A stretch of DNA of 28,708 nucleotides from NCBI GenBank assembly GCA_047610145.1, contig JBLFZF010000035.1, positions 1 to 28,708 of the forward strand, in the 5' to 3' direction. Within the stretch, counting starts at the first letter, position 1. Each line of letters starts with the position of its first letter. The notes under the pieces were generated by a model that worked only from the letters and a program-made list of their open reading frames with translations, was not told the origin of the DNA and searched no databases. Shown here in pieces: positions 18,449 through 27,258 of the stretch. Position numbers and translations under genes: made by a program. Source of the stretch: CAJXZP01 sp047610145. Lineage in GTDB: Bacteria; Bacteroidota; Bacteroidia; Flavobacteriales_G; Salibacteraceae.

Positions 18449-19189
18449 ATGCCTTTAATTGAAGTTAGTTTTACCCCAGAAAATTTTCAGGTGTACGACA
18501 CAAGTGATAGTATCGTAGTTGTTAACGATATTTTCAGAGCTACAAGTGCCATGTGTACTGCATTTGAAAATGGTGCAAAGTCAATGATACCAGTCGATAC
18601 TATTGAAAAAGCTCGAGAGTTACAGCAAAAAGGTTATTTAGCCGGTGCTGAACGTGATGCAGAAAAAGTAGCAGGTTTCGATTTTGGAAACTCCCCTTAT
18701 GATTATATGGGAGACCATATAAAAGGTAAAACGTTAGTGCTAACGACTACTAACGGTACGCGTGCAATTGAAATGGCTAAAGGCGTATCTGAAATGGTCG
18801 TGATTGGTTCTTTTTTAAATATTTCAGCGCTGTCTAAATGGTTAGTGAAACAAAATAAAAATGTGGTGATTCTATGTTCTGGTTGGAAAGGCCGAGTTAA
18901 TCTTGAAGACTCATTATTTGCGGGTGCTCTTTCTAAAGAACTTGTTCAGGATGGAACCTACTCGTTAGAGCATGACGTAGAAGACTCTGCGTTAATTGCC
19001 ATGCATTTGTTTGAAATGGCTCAAAAGGATCCGGATAAGTTATTGAACGTGTCTTCCCATAGAAGACGTTTTGCTAAGTTGAATTTAAAAGAAGATATTA
19101 GGTTTTGCTTGACGTTAAATACAACGACAAAAATCCCGATTTTAATAGGTGATGAATTAGTAGACTTAGAAACTACAGAGTTCTTTTAG
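18449..19189 (+). CDS. comB: 2-phosphosulfolactate phosphatase
   Basis: A 246-residue ComB-family enzyme, which removes phosphate from 2-phosphosulfolactate to give sulfolactate. The family motifs are present: VVNDIFRATSAMCTAFENGA near the N-terminus, LAGAERDAEKVAGFDFGNSP, LTTTNGTRAIEMA, and ILCSGWKGRVNLEDSLFAGA with the conserved Glu-Asp. ComB is known from coenzyme M biosynthesis and sporulation-related sulfolactate formation; many Bacteroidota carry it without a complete coenzyme M route, so the pathway here is unclear. ATG 18449 is preferred over a TTG six codons upstream because the protein then begins MPLIEVSFTPE, with the first strand in place. It converges on the Nramp gene with only 8 bases between the ends and no terminator. 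Confidence 0.9.
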   Translation: MPLIEVSFTPENFQVYDTSDSIVVVNDIFRATSAMCTAFENGAKSMIPVDTIEKARELQQKGYLAGAERDAEKVAGFDFGNSPYDYMGDHIKGKTLVLTTTNGTRAIEMAKGVSEMVVIGSFLNISALSKWLVKQNKNVVILCSGWKGRVNLEDSLFAGALSKELVQDGTYSLEHDVEDSALIAMHLFEMAQKDPDKLLNVSSHRRRFAKLNLKEDIRFCLTLNTTTKIPILIGDELVDLETTEFF

Positions 19190-19197
19190 ATAGTAGC

Positions 19198-20427
19198 TTA
19201 AAAGAATCGAACAGTTAAAAACACTACCGATAAAATAACTAGAGATCCTAATCCGAGATAGCTGATAACTTGAGTAGTAACAGAAGGCTTAAATTCAGTT
19301 AGAATATAATCTGAGCTCATTACTTTAATATTTAAGTATCCAATAATAGGTGCGGTAAGAAATGAAATTGTGGTGGCTAAATCTACCAGGGATTTCATAT
19401 TTGATCCGAATTTCCAAATAATAAATAACGATCCTGCCACTAAGGTGAAAGACCACGAGGAATATCGATTCAAGGAATAAGGTTTAGGGGCTATTTTAGC
19501 AATAGTTGGAACCATTACACGTGTCAAACCATCCATCACAGTAATAGTTGTGCTTAGCATGGTTGTAAAGGCTGCTACAGATATTATTGGAGTAGCCCAG
19601 TTACCTAACGATAAGGTATACGCTTCAATTATTTGGCCTGAAAAAACAACGGCACTTGAGGATAATACCGTTCCCGTATTATGTAACATCATTGCCCCTA
19701 AAGCAACAAAACAAACTGCTAGAAATGCAGTTCCCCAATATCCTACGGAGAAATCAAATAAAGAATCTTGCAATTTCAGAGGTTTATTCGAGATAGTAGA
19801 TTCTTGACTCCAAACCGAATACCAAACCGAAATATCAATAGGTGCAGGCATCCATCCAATAAATGCAATAATAAAAAACAAGTGTTCTGAATTGGTCATC
19901 CGGAATGGTGCGGAAATGACTTCCTTCGGTATTTCTGTGAATATACTCGCTATAGCAGCAGCAATAGTTGTCACGGCTAAAACTAGCATGACTACTTTCA
20001 TAAACGTATTCAATAATTTCAACTTTCCATAGCCTAGAATTACCCAAGAGAAAATTGAAATTAGGAGCATCCAAACCCAAATATCAAGTGTAGATGAAGT
20101 AATGTACTTAGCTAACCCAGCAGTTACCATGGTTATGGCTCCTTGTATAATGAACATGGTACCCAAAGTGAGAAAGAAGAAAAGCCAAACAGCCCATGAC
20201 CCAAGTTTTTTGTAACCGTCCAATAAACTATTACCCGTTGCAGCCGTATATCTCGGCCCGTACTGAAAAAAAGGATATTTTAATATGTTAACGACAATAA
20301 CAACGGCTATCATAATTAAACCAAATGAGGCTCCGGCACGAGTAGATTGAACTAAGTGAGATACGCCAATAGCTGCTCCAGCATATAATAATCCTGGACC
20401 TAGCTTGTTTAACTTAAGAAAATTCAT
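19198..20427 (-). CDS. Nramp (SLC11)-related transporter lacking the canonical metal-binding motif
   Basis: A 409-residue protein with about eleven hydrophobic helices and the Nramp start GPGLLYAGAAIGVSHLVQ. In canonical Nramp metal transporters the first helix has DPGN, whose Asp and Asn bind the metal; here the aligned residues are Gly21-Val22-Ser23-His24. The sixth-helix motif MPHN is replaced by MPAP (193-196), keeping Met. It therefore belongs to a divergent branch, and Mn2+/Fe2+ transport cannot be assumed; another cation or another kind of solute is possible. A -7-like element (TATATTTG) lies 68 bases upstream, just past the clpC terminator. It is convergent with comB. Confidence 0.85.
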   Translation of the reverse strand: MNFLKLNKLGPGLLYAGAAIGVSHLVQSTRAGASFGLIMIAVVIVVNILKYPFFQYGPRYTAATGNSLLDGYKKLGSWAVWLFFFLTLGTMFIIQGAITMVTAGLAKYITSSTLDIWVWMLLISIFSWVILGYGKLKLLNTFMKVVMLVLAVTTIAAAIASIFTEIPKEVISAPFRMTNSEHLFFIIAFIGWMPAPIDISVWYSVWSQESTISNKPLKLQDSLFDFSVGYWGTAFLAVCFVALGAMMLHNTGTVLSSSAVVFSGQIIEAYTLSLGNWATPIISVAAFTTMLSTTITVMDGLTRVMVPTIAKIAPKPYSLNRYSSWSFTLVAGSLFIIWKFGSNMKSLVDLATTISFLTAPIIGYLNIKVMSSDYILTEFKPSVTTQVISYLGLGSLVILSVVFLTVRFF

Positions 20428-20494
20428 TTATTTTTGGTGTGATGTAAAATGAAGTAAGCATAGCTGCACTATTAATTTCAGCCATCTCTTAAGT

Positions 20495-20502
20495 CAAATA
20501 TA
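20495..20502 (-). promoter_or_regulatory. -7 element for the Nramp-related gene
   Basis: TATATTTG on the minus strand matches TAnnTTTG exactly and lies 68 bases before the start codon. The place where a -33 element should be is occupied by the T-run of the clpC terminator, and the nearest TTTG is only 12 bases away, so support is partial. Confidence 0.35.
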
Positions 20503-20514
20503 GAGTATTTGAAT

Positions 20515-20562
20515 CAAAAAAAATGGTGTGTTTACCGCTGAAAATAACGGGAAACACACCAT
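20515..20562 (-). terminator. Rho-independent terminator of clpC
   Basis: A perfect 11-bp inverted repeat (ATGGTGTGTTT at 20523-20533, AAACACACCAT at 20552-20562), extended inside by CCG/CGG after one mismatch, is followed on the minus strand by a run of T. It lies 45 bases past the clpC stop codon. Confidence 0.9.
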
Positions 20563-20606
20563 CGATATTGTTGGTTGTTAAACTTTAAAAAAAAGAAGAG
20601 TCAACC

Positions 20607-23186
20607 CTATTTTTTGTTTTTTTGTTGATCTTTTTCCTTTGGTTTTACAATCGTGATTTTGACAGCATCATTTTTCTTGTCAATACCTACTTTAATGGTA
20701 TCTCCTTCATGTAAATTGTTTTGAATAATTTCTTCTGCAATTGGATCCTCTAAGAACTTTTGCAATGCACGCTTTAAAGGTCGTGCACCAAATTGAGAAT
20801 CATATCCTTTTGTGGCAATAAACTCTTTCGAAGCTTTAGTCAGCTCAATTTTGTATCCAAGATCATTAATTCTAAAGAATAATGATTTTAATTCAATATC
20901 AATAATCTTAAATATATCCGCCTGGTCTAAAGAATTGAATAAAACAACATCATCAATTCTATTTAAAAATTCAGGGGCAAAGGTTTTTTTCAATGCTCTT
21001 TGTATAACTCCTTTAGCTTCACTATTTACGTTACTAACTTTCGAGTTTGTAGAAAATCCTACTCCTTGACCAAAGTCTTTTAGTTCGCGAGAACCAATAT
21101 TTGAAGTCATTATAATGATAGTATTTTTAAAATCTACTTTTCGACCTAAACTATCTGTTACTTGACCATCATCTAGTATTTGAAGTAAAATATTATATAC
21201 ATCAGGATGCGCTTTTTCAATCTCATCCAATAAAATAACAGAATATGGTTTACGTCTTACTTTCTCCGTTAGCTGTCCACCTTCTTCATAACCAACATAT
21301 CCAGGAGGAGCTCCAACTAACCTAGAAACAGCGAATTTCTCCATATACTCGCTCATGTCAATTCTAATTAAATTGTCTCGATTGTCGAATAAATATTTTG
21401 ATAATACTTTTGCTAGTTGCGTTTTCCCAACACCTGTGGGTCCCAAAAAGATAAATGAGCCAATTGGTTTATTTGGATCTTTTAATCCTGCTCGATTACG
21501 CTGAATAGCTTTAACTACTTTTTCAATGGCTTCGTCTTGCCCAATAACACTTCCTTTTAAATCATCCTTCATGGAAACCAATTTCTCGCCTTCCTTTTGT
21601 GCAATTCTTTGGGTTGGAATTCCGGAGATCATTGCTACAACTTCTGCTACACTGTCTTGTGTGACTAATTCACGATGCTGTTTCGTTTTCTCTTCCCATT
21701 TACGTTGTTCTTCATCTAAACGTTCGGTCAGCTTCTTTTCTTCGTCTCTAAGTTGCGCTGCTTCTTCGTATTTTTGACGTTTAACGACCGTTAATTTTTT
21801 CTCCTTTACTTCTTCGATAGACTTTTCGATCTCTAAGATGACTTCGGGTACTACTATATGCGTAATATGAACTCTTGAACCTGCTTCATCTAAGGCATCA
21901 ATAGCCTTATCTGGCAAATGACGGTCAGAAATATAACGGTCGGTTAATTTCACACACGCCTCAATAGCCTCTGGTGTATATGTTACATTGTGATGATCCT
22001 CGTATTTAGATTTAATATTCTCCAGTATAGTAATAGTTTCTTCTACAGAGGTAGGCTCTACTAATACTTTTTGAAAACGTCTTTCCAAAGCACCATCTTT
22101 TTCAATATATTGACGATACTCATCTAAAGTAGTGGCACCAATACATTGAATTTCACCCCGTGCTAAAGCAGGCTTAAACATATTAGAAGCATCTAAAGAA
22201 CCAGAAGCTCCACCTGCACCAACAATGGTGTGAATTTCGTCAATGAAAAGAATGACATCGTCAGATTTCTCTAATTCATTCATAACCGCTTTCATTCTTT
22301 CTTCAAATTGGCCACGGTACTTGGTTCCTGCAACTAAAGAAGCAAGATCTAATGTTACTACGCGTTTACCAAATAGAATTCTCGATACTTTTCTTTGTAC
22401 AATTCGTAAAGCTAAACCTTCCGCTATAGCAGATTTCCCTACCCCAGGTTCCCCAATAAGAATAGGATTGTTTTTCTTTCTACGACTTAGGATTTGAGAA
22501 ACACGTTCTATTTCCTTTGTTCTTCCAATAATGGGGTCTAATTTATCATCTTCGGCCATACGAGTCAGATCTCTACCAAAATTGTCCAGTACTGGAGTTT
22601 TTGATTTTGAATCCCCTTTTGAGATAGATGATGTTCCACCACCACTGCCGTAAGAACTTCCGAAATTTTCAGATTTTCCATCTTCATCGTCTGGAGTATC
22701 TCCAGAAATATCTGCTTTAGGTAAGGTGTTTTCTGCTTCTGTTCCGGATAAAATGTCTTCTAGTTCGTTTTTCACAGTGTCGTAGTTAATATTAAATTGG
22801 GCAAGTATTCTGCTCGCCACATTTGTTTGTTCTTTTAGTATTGAAAGTAGGAAATGTTCTGTGCCGATCATTCTACTTTTAAACAATTTGGCTTCTAAGA
22901 ACGTTAACTTCAGCGTTTTTTCGGCTTGTTTAACTAAAGGAATATTAGTTTGGTTAGAGTTCATTATTGATTTCGAAGAGGTTTTAATGGCGTCTTCAAT
23001 CAATTTACGAAGTTCTTGAATATCCATATTCAGATTTTCCAGAACCTTTATAGCAACCCCTTGACCTTCACGTATAATACCCAGCATGAAGTGTTCGTTA
23101 CCTATGTAGTCATGTCCAAGCCGTAATGCTTCTTCACGACTATAGGTCAACACATCCTTTGCCCGAGGTGATAAATTATTTTCCAT
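20607..23186 (-). CDS. clpC: ATP-dependent Clp protease ATP-binding subunit ClpC
   Basis: An 859-residue AAA+ unfoldase that feeds substrates to ClpP. An N-terminal double Clp-N repeat (about 1-145) is followed by a Gly/Ser-rich linker (about 165-190). The first AAA+ module has Walker A GEPGVGKS (245-252) and VILFIDEIHT. A middle domain contains a UVR-like motif (YEEAAQLRDEEKKL), and the second AAA+ module has GPTGVGKT (582-589) and VILLDEIEKAHPDVYNILL. A Lys-rich tail closes it. Length, UVR motif and absence of the long ClpB coiled coil support ClpC over ClpB. In other bacteria ClpC works with adaptor proteins; none is seen here. It is divergent from gyrA (264-base gap) and has its own terminator. 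Confidence 0.95.
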   Translation of the reverse strand: MENNLSPRAKDVLTYSREEALRLGHDYIGNEHFMLGIIREGQGVAIKVLENLNMDIQELRKLIEDAIKTSSKSIMNSNQTNIPLVKQAEKTLKLTFLEAKLFKSRMIGTEHFLLSILKEQTNVASRILAQFNINYDTVKNELEDILSGTEAENTLPKADISGDTPDDEDGKSENFGSSYGSGGGTSSISKGDSKSKTPVLDNFGRDLTRMAEDDKLDPIIGRTKEIERVSQILSRRKKNNPILIGEPGVGKSAIAEGLALRIVQRKVSRILFGKRVVTLDLASLVAGTKYRGQFEERMKAVMNELEKSDDVILFIDEIHTIVGAGGASGSLDASNMFKPALARGEIQCIGATTLDEYRQYIEKDGALERRFQKVLVEPTSVEETITILENIKSKYEDHHNVTYTPEAIEACVKLTDRYISDRHLPDKAIDALDEAGSRVHITHIVVPEVILEIEKSIEEVKEKKLTVVKRQKYEEAAQLRDEEKKLTERLDEEQRKWEEKTKQHRELVTQDSVAEVVAMISGIPTQRIAQKEGEKLVSMKDDLKGSVIGQDEAIEKVVKAIQRNRAGLKDPNKPIGSFIFLGPTGVGKTQLAKVLSKYLFDNRDNLIRIDMSEYMEKFAVSRLVGAPPGYVGYEEGGQLTEKVRRKPYSVILLDEIEKAHPDVYNILLQILDDGQVTDSLGRKVDFKNTIIIMTSNIGSRELKDFGQGVGFSTNSKVSNVNSEAKGVIQRALKKTFAPEFLNRIDDVVLFNSLDQADIFKIIDIELKSLFFRINDLGYKIELTKASKEFIATKGYDSQFGARPLKRALQKFLEDPIAEEIIQNNLHEGDTIKVGIDKKNDAVKITIVKPKEKDQQKNKK

Positions 23187-23393
23187 ATAAAAAGTGGTTG
23201 TATTTGATGTAATATATAAGGTATGAATATACGAATTTTTTTTACAAAAGTTATTCTTACCAGCGTCTCCAAAAATATTGGATCAATTGGGGGAAAGTGC
23301 AGAAATACAGGTCGTATTTATTAACAGATTTTTGTTAGTAAATACGGTGGTTTTCAACAAGGTTTTTCGAGGTTGGAAGTGTACTTTCGGAAG

Positions 23394-23421
23394 TTGGCCC
23401 GAATAAAATCGGGTTAATTTG
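23394..23421 (+). promoter_or_regulatory. Possible gyrA promoter with a dyad in the spacer
   Basis: TTG at 23394-23396 and TTAATTTG at 23414-23421 (one base off TAnnTTTG) could form the promoter, about 30 bases before ATG 23451. The spacer contains the inverted repeat CCCGA-ATAAAA-TCGGG (23398-23413). The spacing is shorter than usual, so this is tentative. Confidence 0.3.
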
Positions 23422-23450
23422 TAAGTACTTGAATAACAACAACATATAAT

Positions 23451-25994
23451 ATGTCGGACGGAGAAAAGATAGTTAAAATAAATATCGAGGACGAAATGAA
23501 ATCAGCGTACATTGATTATTCAATGTCTGTTATTGTTTCTAGAGCCTTGCCAGATGTAAGAGATGGTATGAAACCGGTACACCGTAGAGTACTTTACGGG
23601 ATGCTTGATTTGGGTGTTTATTCTAACAAAGCATATAAAAAGTCAGCAAGAATTGTAGGAGAAGTATTAGGTAAGTATCACCCGCATGGTGATTCTTCCG
23701 TATACGATGCGATGGTTCGTATGGCTCAGCCATGGTCTCTTCGTTATCCTTTGGTAGATGGTCAAGGAAACTTCGGTTCGGTAGATGGGGATAGTCCGGC
23801 AGCAATGCGTTATACGGAAGCACGTTTACGTAAACTTTCGGAAGAAATGTTAGCGGATATTGAAAAAGAAACGGTTGACTTCTCCCTGAATTTTGATGAC
23901 TCTTTACAGGAGCCTACTGTATTACCGGCACTTTTACCCAACTTGCTTCTAAATGGAGCAAGTGGTATAGCTGTAGGTATGGCTACAAATATGCCTCCGC
24001 ATAATTTGACGGAAATCATTAATGGTACGTTAGCTTATATTGAAAATAACGATATCACCTTTGATGAATTGTTGCAACACGTGAAAGCTCCTGATTTTCC
24101 TACAGGTGGAACTATTTATGGGTACGATGGAGTAAGAGCTGCTTTTGAAACGGGTAGAGGTCGTATTGTGATTCGAGCTAAATCAGAAACAGAAGAAACA
24201 GATTCGGGAAGAGAACGGATCATTGTTTCTGAAATTCCGTTCTTGGTAAATAAGGCAGACATGATTGCCAAAACTGCGGAGTTAGTCAATGATAAAAAAA
24301 TTGAAGGTATTTCTGATATTCGAGATGAGTCAGATAGAACAGGAATGCGTATTGTATACGAACTAAAACGTGATGCCATTACCAATGTGGTATTAAACAA
24401 CTTGTTCAAGCACACCGCTCTTCAAACCTCTTTCTCGGTTAATAATGTAGCCTTGGTGAAAGGTCGTCCATACATTTTAAACTTAAAAGAGATGATTGGC
24501 CACTATGTAGATCATCGTATGGATGTGGTGACGCGTAGAACTAAATTTGATTTAAGAAAGGCAGAAGAACGCGCACATATTTTAGAAGGTTTATTAATTG
24601 CATCGGATAATATTGATGAAGTAATTAAAATTATTAGAGGATCTAATAATACGGAAGAAGCCCGTAACAAATTAATTGCCCGCTTCGAATTGTCTGAAAT
24701 ACAAGCACGTGCAATCGTTGAAATGCGATTACGTCAGTTAACTGGTCTTGAACAAGATAAGTTACGTACGGAATACGATGAGTTAATGAAAACTATCGAA
24801 ACTTTACGTGGCATTTTAGCAAGTGAAGAGTTACGTTATGAAATAATAGTTAGTGAACTTAAACGTATCAAAGAAAAGTACGGAGATGAGCGAATGACTA
24901 ATATTGAGTATAACTCTGCTGATTTCCGTATTGAGGATATGATTCCAAATGAGCAGGTAGTAATTACTATTTCTCATCTTGGATATATTAAAAGGACTGC
25001 ATTAGCTGAATTTAAAACACAAGCTAGAGGGGGTAGAGGATCTAGAGGATCAACTACTCGAAATGCAGATTTCTTAGAAGAAATGTTTGTGGCAGATACA
25101 CATAACCATTTATTAGTGTTTACCCAAAAAGGTAAATGTTTTTGGATGCGTGTATTTGAAATTCCTGAAGGTGGAAAAACATCAAAGGGTAGAGCTATTC
25201 AAAACATGATTAACATTGAAAATGACGATAAAGTATTGGCATATATTAATGTAGCTGACTTGAAAGACGAGGAGTACATCAAGGATTTGAATATCGTGAT
25301 GTGTACGAAGAATGGGGTGGTGAAGAAAACTAGCTTAGATGCTTATTCTCGTCCAAGAACAAACGGTATTATAGCTATTAACGTTAGAGAAGGGGATGAG
25401 TTACTTGAAGCTAAATTAACGACTGGTGATTCTCAAATTATTATGGCACTTCATTCTGGACGAGCAATTCGTTTCGAAGAAAGTAAAGTAAGAACAATGG
25501 GTAGAGGTGCTTCTGGAGTAAGAGGAATCACTTTATCTGGACCAGAAGATAGAGTTGTGGGAATGATTTGCGTAGATGATGTAAATTCTAGCGTAATGGT
25601 TGTTTCTGATAAAGGTTACGGTAAACGTACGGCTGTTGATGATTACAGAATTACTAATAGAGGTGGTAAAGGGGTGAAAACACTTCAGGTTACTGAAAAA
25701 ACGGGAAATCTAATTTCTATTAAAAACGTGACGGATGAGGATGATTTGATGATCATCAATAAAAAAGGAATTACGATTAGAATGGCCTTGAAATCAGTTC
25801 GTGTTATGGGTAGAGCAACACAAGGAGTTCGTTTAATCAACTTAGGGAAAGGAGACAGTATTGCTGCGGTAGCTAAAGTTCCTCACGATGATGAAGAAGA
25901 TGTGGAGTTAGAAGAAGGAGAAGAGGCTGCATCTGAAGATACGGAAGAAGAGTCTGGCACAGATAGTGCTAACGAAGAAGAGGATATTGATTAA
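23451..25994 (+). CDS. gyrA: DNA gyrase subunit A
   Basis: An 847-residue type II topoisomerase subunit that cleaves and rejoins DNA, with GyrB as partner. The winged-helix region contains GKYHPHGDSSVYDAMVRMAQ and the catalytic Tyr121 in AAMRYTEARL. The coiled-coil tower follows, with LEGLLIASDNIDEVI and RQLTGLEQDKL. The C-terminal six-bladed beta-pinwheel starts at about residue 500 and has the GyrA-box variant NRGGKGVKTLQ, which distinguishes gyrase from ParC. A very acidic tail of about 30 residues ends the protein. In the quinolone-resistance region, the positions matching E. coli Ser83 and Asp87 are Ser82 and Asp86, so no classical resistance change is present. The TPR gene follows after 48 bases, probably in the same transcript. 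Confidence 0.97.
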   Translation: MSDGEKIVKINIEDEMKSAYIDYSMSVIVSRALPDVRDGMKPVHRRVLYGMLDLGVYSNKAYKKSARIVGEVLGKYHPHGDSSVYDAMVRMAQPWSLRYPLVDGQGNFGSVDGDSPAAMRYTEARLRKLSEEMLADIEKETVDFSLNFDDSLQEPTVLPALLPNLLLNGASGIAVGMATNMPPHNLTEIINGTLAYIENNDITFDELLQHVKAPDFPTGGTIYGYDGVRAAFETGRGRIVIRAKSETEETDSGRERIIVSEIPFLVNKADMIAKTAELVNDKKIEGISDIRDESDRTGMRIVYELKRDAITNVVLNNLFKHTALQTSFSVNNVALVKGRPYILNLKEMIGHYVDHRMDVVTRRTKFDLRKAEERAHILEGLLIASDNIDEVIKIIRGSNNTEEARNKLIARFELSEIQARAIVEMRLRQLTGLEQDKLRTEYDELMKTIETLRGILASEELRYEIIVSELKRIKEKYGDERMTNIEYNSADFRIEDMIPNEQVVITISHLGYIKRTALAEFKTQARGGRGSRGSTTRNADFLEEMFVADTHNHLLVFTQKGKCFWMRVFEIPEGGKTSKGRAIQNMINIENDDKVLAYINVADLKDEEYIKDLNIVMCTKNGVVKKTSLDAYSRPRTNGIIAINVREGDELLEAKLTTGDSQIIMALHSGRAIRFEESKVRTMGRGASGVRGITLSGPEDRVVGMICVDDVNSSVMVVSDKGYGKRTAVDDYRITNRGGKGVKTLQVTEKTGNLISIKNVTDEDDLMIINKKGITIRMALKSVRVMGRATQGVRLINLGKGDSIAAVAKVPHDDEEDVELEEGEEAASEDTEEESGTDSANEEEDID

Positions 25995-26042
25995 TTTCGT
26001 ATTGGAGTTAAAAAAAAACAGTAGAAAATTAAATTTAAAAAG

Positions 26043-27206
26043 ATGAAAAATATAGTTGTCGCACTTATGCTAGTCACAATTTCAGGAGGCGCATTTGCAC
26101 AAGGAGCTAAAGTAACAAGCGCTGGTAATTACTGGAAAACTGGAGATTATAGGAAAGCAAAAATGGCTATTGATGCAGCTTCAAAACATCCAAAGACGTC
26201 TCAATGGCCAAGAACCTGGGCGTACATGGGTAAAATCTATTATTCTATTGCTATTGATACCACATCTGCATTAGCAGATATTAGAGAAAACTCCATTTTT
26301 GTGTCGGCTGATGCTTTTGAAAAAGTAGTGGCTAAACCAGACTCTAAAACAAAATTAGGGGAAATAAAAATGTATTTGTACCAATATGTATACAATAAGA
26401 TTTGGGATGATGGTGTAGGTTTTTACAATGGTAAGGATTACGTCAATGCTTCAAGAAACTTTGCTAGATGTGCAGATATTAGAGCGGTTTACGAGATACT
26501 GGATACCACCGGATATTATTATGCGGCAAATGCTTCTGCAGCAGCTGAGGATCACGAAAGAGCCATTACATTATATTCGAAAATAAAGGGGTCAGGATAT
26601 GAAGATGGTGCTATTTATTCGAAAATGGCAGGTGAGTATAAAGCAATGGGTGATACGGTGAATGCCGTAGCTGTTATTGGAGAAGGAAGAGCCGCTTTTC
26701 CTGAAAATCAATCACTTTTAATTGCAGAGTTTAACCTGTACGTGGAAATGGATGAAACGGAAAAAGCTATTTCTAATATTGATAAAGCAATTGAAGCTAA
26801 TCCAACTAAAGCTCCTTATTTCTACGTAAGAGGTAAGCTAAAAGAAAGCTTGAGCGATTTAACGGGTGCGGAATCAGATTACAAAAAAACTATTGAAATT
26901 GATTCCAATCATTTAGATGCAAATCACGATTTAGGCGCCATGTTCGTAAATCAATCTATTACTGTAGTAGATGAGATGAATGCATTACCCTACAGCGATA
27001 CCAAAGGATATGATGCGAAGAAAAAGGAATTAGAAGATATTTATGGTCTTGCTTTACCTTACTTGGAAAAGGCGTATGAATTAGATCCATCTGATGCAGA
27101 AGTTCAAGGTATTTTGAAGAAATTATATTTGCGTTCTAAAGATATGGAAAGCTATAATAAACTTCAAAAAGAAATTGAAGCGGCAACAGGTTCTGCAACT
27201 GAATAG
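26043..27206 (+). CDS. Exported tetratricopeptide-repeat protein
   Basis: A 387-residue protein with a signal peptide (cleavage probably after SGGAFA, about residue 19). Helical repeats fill the rest: segments such as ARNFARCADIRAVYEILD, then EKAISNIDKAIEANPTKAPY, then GAESDYKKTIEIDSNHLDAN, and finally LPYLEKAYELDPSDAEVQGI fit TPR consensus positions. It probably sits in the periplasm or at the inner face of the outer membrane as a protein-binding scaffold; the partner is unknown. TPR genes downstream of gyrA recur in Bacteroidota, which suggests conserved linkage rather than shared function. A terminator follows within 20 bases. Confidence 0.85.
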   Translation: MKNIVVALMLVTISGGAFAQGAKVTSAGNYWKTGDYRKAKMAIDAASKHPKTSQWPRTWAYMGKIYYSIAIDTTSALADIRENSIFVSADAFEKVVAKPDSKTKLGEIKMYLYQYVYNKIWDDGVGFYNGKDYVNASRNFARCADIRAVYEILDTTGYYYAANASAAAEDHERAITLYSKIKGSGYEDGAIYSKMAGEYKAMGDTVNAVAVIGEGRAAFPENQSLLIAEFNLYVEMDETEKAISNIDKAIEANPTKAPYFYVRGKLKESLSDLTGAESDYKKTIEIDSNHLDANHDLGAMFVNQSITVVDEMNALPYSDTKGYDAKKKELEDIYGLALPYLEKAYELDPSDAEVQGILKKLYLRSKDMESYNKLQKEIEAATGSATE

Positions 27207-27224
27207 TTTTAAATTATATAAAGG

Positions 27225-27256
27225 AAAGGCCTCGTTATTTAACGGGGCTTTTTTTT
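27225..27256 (+). terminator. Rho-independent terminator of the gyrA-TPR unit
   Basis: GGCCTCGTT pairs with AACGGGGCT (including two G-T pairs) around the loop ATTT (27237-27240). The stem is extended by A-T pairs and followed by T through 27256. Confidence 0.85.
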
Positions 27257-27258
27257 GC

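Noticed and set aside
19835..20080. Second minus-strand gene inside the Nramp-related gene
   Set aside because: It lies wholly within that gene in another frame and has no recognisable family features; the membrane-protein frame is clearly the coding one.
23691..23708. Quinolone-resistance change in GyrA
   Set aside because: The residues equivalent to Ser83 and Asp87 of E. coli are Ser and Asp, the sensitive state.
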